From Syntrophomonas sp. UBA1376 (lineage in GTDB: Bacteria; Bacillota; Syntrophomonadia; Syntrophomonadales; Syntrophomonadaceae): a stretch of 9,263 nucleotides of DNA. The translations under genes and the position numbers were made by a program. Each line of letters begins with the position of its first letter. The first letter of the stretch is position 1. The DNA lies in assembly GCA_002305535.1 (NCBI GenBank), contig DBRE01000093.1, forward strand, positions 20,089 to 29,351, read 5' to 3'. The notes beneath the pieces are model-generated. The model was not told where the DNA came from and ran no database searches. It saw only the letters and a list, made by a program, of their open reading frames with translations. Shown in pieces: positions 5,552 through 9,263 of the stretch.

Positions 5552-6942
5552 TACTGAGCCCCTCCTTCCACCCATATTTTGCCGGGGTTCATTATACCGC
5601 GAGGATCAAAAGCGGCTTTGATCCGCTTCATCAGCTCGATCTGAACCTGATCCAATTCCCAGGCCAGGTACTCCTGTTTATGAATACCTATACCATGCTC
5701 GCCAGAAATGGTGCCGCCCAATTCCAAACCGCGGCGTATCATCAATTCGATAGCCTTATTGGCTCTAGCTGCCATTTCATCATTTATCTCCGTCTGCAGA
5801 ACAGTAGGATGCATATTGCCATCACCGGCATGGCCAGCCAGCCCGATCATGATACCTACCGAAGCAGCGATTTCCTGTACGGCTCTTACTAAATCCGGTA
5901 TGCGACTGCGGGGTACGGTAATGTCTTCACTGGTGCACCGGTTAAAAATAGTCATGATGAGAGGGTATATATTGGACCGGGCGTTCCAGTATGACTGGGC
6001 GGCTTTCTCATCCAGGATCTCCAGCACTTCCTGGGCTTTCATATCCCGGCAGATCTCCTTGATGGTCTGAACATCACTTTCCACCTGAGCCGGAGTGCCG
6101 TCCATTTCCATCAATAAAAATGCCTCTCCATCAGTAGGCAGAGGCTGTGAGACATAATTATTCATAACGGTTATGGCTAGTTTGATCAAGAATTCCAGCA
6201 TGGATGGTACCGCGCCTCGGGCAATGATCTCCGATACTATTTCTGCGGCCTGATCCAGGGTCTCACACACCACTATCACAGTTCGATGAGCAGGGGGCAG
6301 GGGCACGAGGCGAACAGTGACCCCGGTTATGATGCCCAGGGTACCTTCCGAACCGGTCATCAGATGAGTAAGGTCATAACCTACCGACTGTTTAACAAAC
6401 TTGCCTCCGGTTTTGATCACGGAACCATCTGGAAGCACCACTTCCAGACCAGTAACATAGTTTCCGGTGGTGCCATACTTGACCCCCCGGGGTCCACCCG
6501 CCCGAGTGGCTACATTGCCTCCCAGAGTGCAGACGCTCATGCTCTGGGGATCGGGCGGATAAAAGAGACCTCTTTCTTCTACGGCCCGGTGGAAGTTCTG
6601 TAATACTGCCCCGCCTTCCACCTGGGCCACCATGTTGGCACGATCGATCTCCACAATGCGGTTGAGGCGCTTGGTGTCTACCACAATACCGCCTTTGACC
6701 GGGGTGGCTCCTCCCGACAAGCCGCTGCCAGCTCCCCGGGGAGTGACCGGAATCTGGTGCTCATAGGCATAAGCCTGCACCCGGGCTATTTCTTGGGTTG
6801 ATGACGGCAATACCACTGCGTCCGGCAGTTGAGTCCTAAAGTAGTGAGTAGCATCATTGGCATAAGCCAAAAGGTCTTCGGGTTGGAATAACACATTGTT
6901 GTCGCCGATCAGGCGAGCTAGATCCTTGACTAATCCACTCAT
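5551..6942 (-). CDS. glcD: FAD-linked 2-hydroxyacid oxidase/dehydrogenase, GlcD family
   Basis: A 463-residue flavoprotein of the PCMH-type FAD family, which includes glycolate oxidase GlcD, D-lactate dehydrogenase and D-2-hydroxyglutarate dehydrogenase. The FAD-binding half shows PVTPRGAGSGLSGGATPV (about residues 65-82), YPPDPQSMSVCTLGGNVATRAGG (128-150) and GSEGTLGIITGVTVRLVP (197-214). The catalytic half has GHAGDGNMHP (370-379), whose His residues bind the active-site metal in characterised relatives, SGEHGIG (413-419) and the terminal FDPRGIMNPGKI (445-456). It should oxidise a D-2-hydroxyacid to a 2-oxoacid and pass electrons to the GlcF-type protein encoded next. No etfAB genes lie in the window, unlike lactate dehydrogenases of some acetogens. 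The start has AAGGGGGG six bases upstream. The gene follows iorB after a gap of about 100 bp. The family is certain; glycolate, D-lactate or a bulkier aryl-lactate cannot be separated by eye. Confidence 0.92.
   Translation of the reverse strand: MSGLVKDLARLIGDNNVLFQPEDLLAYANDATHYFRTQLPDAVVLPSSTQEIARVQAYAYEHQIPVTPRGAGSGLSGGATPVKGGIVVDTKRLNRIVEIDRANMVAQVEGGAVLQNFHRAVEERGLFYPPDPQSMSVCTLGGNVATRAGGPRGVKYGTTGNYVTGLEVVLPDGSVIKTGGKFVKQSVGYDLTHLMTGSEGTLGIITGVTVRLVPLPPAHRTVIVVCETLDQAAEIVSEIIARGAVPSMLEFLIKLAITVMNNYVSQPLPTDGEAFLLMEMDGTPAQVESDVQTIKEICRDMKAQEVLEILDEKAAQSYWNARSNIYPLIMTIFNRCTSEDITVPRSRIPDLVRAVQEIAASVGIMIGLAGHAGDGNMHPTVLQTEINDEMAARANKAIELMIRRGLELGGTISGEHGIGIHKQEYLAWELDQVQIELMKRIKAAFDPRGIMNPGKIWVEGGAQ
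5559..5567 (-). promoter_or_regulatory. Ribosome binding site that decides the glcF start
   Basis: AAGGAGGGG on the minus strand, 7 bases before the ATG at 5551 and located inside the 3' end of glcD. It favours the 402-residue protein over one starting at 5575 and points to translational coupling. Confidence 0.75.
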
Positions 6943-7010
6943 TATATTCCCCCCTTAGGTATAAGGCCTTTTGTTTACAGAATATTCGGACAATGAGGTT
7001 CGTAGACCCC

Positions 7011-7035
7011 CCTGGGGACGGTTTTCCGCCCCAGG
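7011..7035 (-). other. Strong intercistronic hairpin between iorB and glcD
   Basis: CCTGGGG (7011-7017) pairs with CCCCAGG (7029-7035), and CGG (7019-7021) pairs with CCG (7026-7028). This leaves one bulged A and a four-base loop: ten base pairs, nine of them G-C. It begins 9 bases after the iorB stop. No T-run follows on either strand, so it is not a classical intrinsic terminator. It could protect the upstream transcript, mark a processing site, or partly attenuate expression of the glcD-lut part. The 68 bases between it and glcD are more AT-rich but show no convincing promoter pair. Confidence 0.6.
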
Positions 7036-7044
7036 ACAGGATTG

Positions 7045-7662
7045 CTAAACAGCCAAACTATTGAAGCCCAGGTCGAATACTGTTTGATTCAGTTCATATA
7101 CTTCACCCTTAAAACGCTGGTTCAATACCTGAACATAGTCTTCCGCCTGCAGAGGTATTTCCGGCATAGCTGTCAGTGCTCCCATCAGCAGGATGTTGGC
7201 GGCCTGAGCATTGCCGGCTTCCTGAGCCAGACGGGTGGCTTCTAATATCTGGACTGAACCACATAAATACTTGAGTTCAGCGGCAATAGCATCTATTTCC
7301 GGATAGACCGCCTCCCCGATCAATACCCCCAGGGGATAGTTGGGGCGAGGATCAAAGACTACTTTAGTGATTTTACTGGCGTATTCCCTGGCTACCCGCA
7401 AAGTCTCAATAGGTTCAAACCCGATAATGATATGGGCTTCTCCCCGGGGTATGAGGGCACTGTACTGCTTTTGAGCCGAAATACGCACATGGCTCATAAC
7501 CGAACCGCCCCTCTGGGATGCTCCATAAGTCTCTCCTACCGTAGTATAGTAGCCTTTTTCCACCAGGGCAGAGGCCAGCAATTCAGATGCCAGAATATTT
7601 CCCTGGCCTCCCACACCACAGATGACCACATTAAGAGGATCTTTGCCAAGCTGCACACTCAT
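7045..7662 (-). CDS. iorB: Indolepyruvate:ferredoxin oxidoreductase, beta subunit
   Basis: A 205-residue protein matching the gamma-domain-type subunit of 2-oxoacid:ferredoxin oxidoreductases, as found in IorB. It shows NVVICGVGGQGNILASELLA (about residues 11-30), with the family GxGGQG loop, then GETYGASQRGGSVMSHVRIS (43-62). Both are hallmark segments. With IorA it oxidatively decarboxylates aryl or other bulky 2-oxoacids to acyl-CoA, reducing ferredoxin. The start at 7662 overlaps the iorA stop as TGATG and has GAAGGGGGG 8 bases upstream. An in-frame ATG at 7716 would add 18 residues encoded inside iorA and is rejected. The directly linked iorA, in the usual A-B order, makes the assignment firm. 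Substrate range is not readable, because the same subunit architecture serves several 2-oxoacids. Confidence 0.93.
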   Translation of the reverse strand: MSVQLGKDPLNVVICGVGGQGNILASELLASALVEKGYYTTVGETYGASQRGGSVMSHVRISAQKQYSALIPRGEAHIIIGFEPIETLRVAREYASKITKVVFDPRPNYPLGVLIGEAVYPEIDAIAAELKYLCGSVQILEATRLAQEAGNAQAANILLMGALTAMPEIPLQAEDYVQVLNQRFKGEVYELNQTVFDLGFNSLAV

Positions 7663-9263
7663 CAGGCTTGCCCCCCTTCTACCTTTATAGCTCCAGCCGG
7701 ACAGAGACTGGCACACACTCCGCAGCCGATGCAGACCACTTCGTCAATTTTGGCTTTTCCGATCTCGTAATCCCAAATATTGCCCGGACAGCCCCAGGTT
7801 TTACTACAGAAGCGCCCACAGCCGCATTCATCACCCCGGCAGAGGTCAGGATCCACCCAGACTTTACGGCGGCCTTTGGTGCGCACGGCCAAAGTGGCAC
7901 AGGGTTGGCGCAGGATCAATACCTTCAGGCCTGGTTGCTTGATCAGGTCATAGACCAGCTGGGTAGTGGCTTCGATCTCATAAGGATCAGCCACCGTTAC
8001 CGAGCAGCCAATGCCTTCAACAACTTTTTCTATGGAAATTGCATTGGCCGGTTTGCCCATGCAGTTGAGGGGAATACCTGGATGAGGCTGGAAACCCGTC
8101 ATGGCCGTAGCTGAGTTGTCCAGGATCACAAACAGCATATTGGCATCGTGATAGCGGGCATTGACCAATCCCGGTAAACAGGAATGGAAAAAGGTAGAGT
8201 CACCGGCTAAAGCCACTACTGGCTGTTCAAATCCAAAACGACTCAGGTGTCCTAAGCCTTCTCCCATGTTAATTCCAGCACCCATACAAGCTATGGACTG
8301 CAGCAGGAAATGTCCAGCCCGATTACCACCCATGGTATAACAGCCGATATCTCCCATAACCACACCATTGCTCTCATGAATGCGCAGGGTTTGTTTCAGC
8401 AAGAAAAAGGAGGCCCGATGAGGACAACCAGCACAGAAGGTAAGATCTCTAGCTGGTATGTTGACTACAGCATCAGCGGGGACTTCACCCGTCTGGGGTG
8501 CCTGATACTCAATACCCATCAACGAGGCCAGAGCAGCAATGACCACATCCGGATTCAGTTCAAAAGACTGAGGTAGGGCACTCTTCTGATAACGCCCATA
8601 TAGGCTCACATTTAGCCCTGGATTGTGAGCGATGACGTTGGCCACGTTTAATTCCAATACCGGATCCACTTCCTCCACTACCAGTACCCGGCTAGTCTTC
8701 TCCAAATATCTAAGCACAAACTTTTCCGGCAGAGGGTAAGTAGTCCCTAGTTTTAAGATTCCGACCCGATCACCCAGTTTAAGAGCATCTACTGCCTCCA
8801 CACTATACAGCCAACCAGTACCGGAAGTGACTACCAACAGCTCAGGCTCTTCCGGTCCGGTATACCAGTTGAAGGGGTTTTCCTCAAAGGCAGCCTGAGC
8901 CTGATCCAGTTTGGTAAACTGGAGGTCGTGAAACCAGTTTATGGATATCAGTTTATCCCACTCCCCGATGGGCAAAGGTTGACTAGGACTGGCTGGCAGT
9001 TCTCCCAGGGTGACATTGCCGCGGCCATGGCAAATACGGGTAACACTGCGCACCATAACCACTTGCTGCAATTGCTCTGACAGTTCAAAAGCATAGATCA
9101 TCATGTCTTTGGCTTCCTGGAAAGTAGCCGGTTCCAGCATTGGTATTCCGGCAGCTCGAGCTTGATGACGGGAATCAAATTCATTGGTACTGGAATGAGC
9201 ATTGGGATCATCGGCTACCAGTAAGACAACGCCGCCTTTGCAACCTGACAGACCGGCGGTATG
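7662..9263 (-). CDS. iorA: Indolepyruvate:ferredoxin oxidoreductase, alpha subunit (5' end beyond the window)
   Basis: The visible 533 residues lack the true N-terminus: the frame stays open past the ATG at 9140 to the right edge. The added residues (GGVVLLVADDPNAHSSTNEFD, then SR) are conserved IorA sequence, so 9140 is not the start. Counting from the edge, the thiamine-diphosphate domain carries CAGCPHR (about 277-283), GDIGCYTMG (304-312), ALAGDSTFFHS (351-361) and NSATAMTGFQPHPG (383-396). The C-terminus binds two Fe-S clusters. One motif is atypical, with Cys 475, 480, 482, 486 and 492 (the last followed by Pro). The other is the standard CIGCGVCASLCP (Cys 511, 514, 517, 521). The enzyme converts an arylpyruvate or related 2-oxoacid plus CoA to acyl-CoA and CO2, reducing ferredoxin. 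Full-length relatives are around 600 residues, so perhaps 60-100 are missing. It is the first visible gene of the operon, whose promoter must lie outside the window. Confidence 0.94.
   Translation of the reverse strand, partial: HTAGLSGCKGGVVLLVADDPNAHSSTNEFDSRHQARAAGIPMLEPATFQEAKDMMIYAFELSEQLQQVVMVRSVTRICHGRGNVTLGELPASPSQPLPIGEWDKLISINWFHDLQFTKLDQAQAAFEENPFNWYTGPEEPELLVVTSGTGWLYSVEAVDALKLGDRVGILKLGTTYPLPEKFVLRYLEKTSRVLVVEEVDPVLELNVANVIAHNPGLNVSLYGRYQKSALPQSFELNPDVVIAALASLMGIEYQAPQTGEVPADAVVNIPARDLTFCAGCPHRASFFLLKQTLRIHESNGVVMGDIGCYTMGGNRAGHFLLQSIACMGAGINMGEGLGHLSRFGFEQPVVALAGDSTFFHSCLPGLVNARYHDANMLFVILDNSATAMTGFQPHPGIPLNCMGKPANAISIEKVVEGIGCSVTVADPYEIEATTQLVYDLIKQPGLKVLILRQPCATLAVRTKGRRKVWVDPDLCRGDECGCGRFCSKTWGCPGNIWDYEIGKAKIDEVVCIGCGVCASLCPAGAIKVEGGQA
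7671..7679 (-). promoter_or_regulatory. Ribosome binding site that decides the iorB start
   Basis: GAAGGGGGG on the minus strand lies 8 bases before the ATG at 7662, within the last codons of iorA. It supports the 205-residue IorB and coupled translation of the two subunits. Confidence 0.65.

Noticed and set aside
6943..7010. Possible promoter for glcD between the hairpin and the start codon
   Set aside because: A TTGTCC-like -35 and a TTATAC-like -10 can be picked out on the minus strand, but they are 23 bases apart, outside the normal 16-18. A GAATATTC palindrome is too short to call an operator.
7668..8114. Plus-strand open frame of 148 codons, and others of about 60-120 codons on the plus strand from 2400 to 8576
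   Set aside because: All lie antisense to strongly conserved genes (iorA, iorB, glcD, lutB) and show no family motifs.
9138..9140. ATG at 9140 as the start of iorA
   Set aside because: The frame stays open to the right edge and the 41 upstream codons encode conserved IorA sequence (VADDPNAHSS and following), so the gene continues outside the window.

Overview
The window looks like a piece of an anaerobic Clostridia-type Firmicutes genome, from the Peptococcaceae, Moorella or syntroph neighbourhood. This is inferred from purine-rich near-consensus ribosome sites (AAAGGAGGGGG, AAGGAGGGG), tightly overlapped genes, mid-range base composition, and an enzyme set built on ferredoxin and iron-sulfur clusters. 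No 16S rRNA or other firm taxonomic marker is present. No RNA genes, transposases, CRISPR arrays or phage genes were seen.

Layout. (1) At 28-429 on the plus strand is a small hotdog-fold acyl-CoA thioesterase of the YdiI/MenI type, with a TTG start. (2) Its stop overlaps the stop of a convergent minus-strand IclR-family regulator (426-1199). (3) A 205-bp gap (1200-1404) holds a REP/MITE-like palindrome (1261-1340) enclosed in a second, 18-bp inverted repeat (1226-1243 and 1352-1369). (4) From 1405 to the right edge, seven minus-strand genes form one apparent operon. In transcription order they are iorA (5' end outside the window), iorB, a GlcD-type FAD oxidase, a GlcF-type Fe-S/CCG protein, lutA, lutB and lutC. 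Six of the seven are joined by overlapping stop/start codons or a 15-bp gap. The one larger break is about 100 bp between iorB and glcD, and it holds a strong GC-rich hairpin.

How the genes may work together. IorAB oxidatively decarboxylates 2-oxoacids (classically aryl pyruvates) to acyl-CoA with reduction of ferredoxin. GlcD/GlcF-type enzymes oxidise D-2-hydroxyacids such as glycolate and D-lactate to 2-oxoacids. LutABC (LldEFG) oxidises L-lactate to pyruvate. One transcript would therefore carry two unrelated hydroxyacid-oxidising modules, plausibly of opposite stereochemistry, together with the enzyme that consumes their 2-oxoacid product. A working hypothesis is a pathway from 2-hydroxyacid (lactate-like or aryl-lactate) to 2-oxoacid to acyl-CoA. 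The nearby thioesterase could release the acid and the IclR protein could sense an organic-acid ligand. The individual families are well known. The combination, the complete HdrB-like cysteine motifs of the GlcF protein, the unusual cysteine spacing in IorA and the nested repeat are the parts worth a second look. The substrate cannot be read from the sequence.
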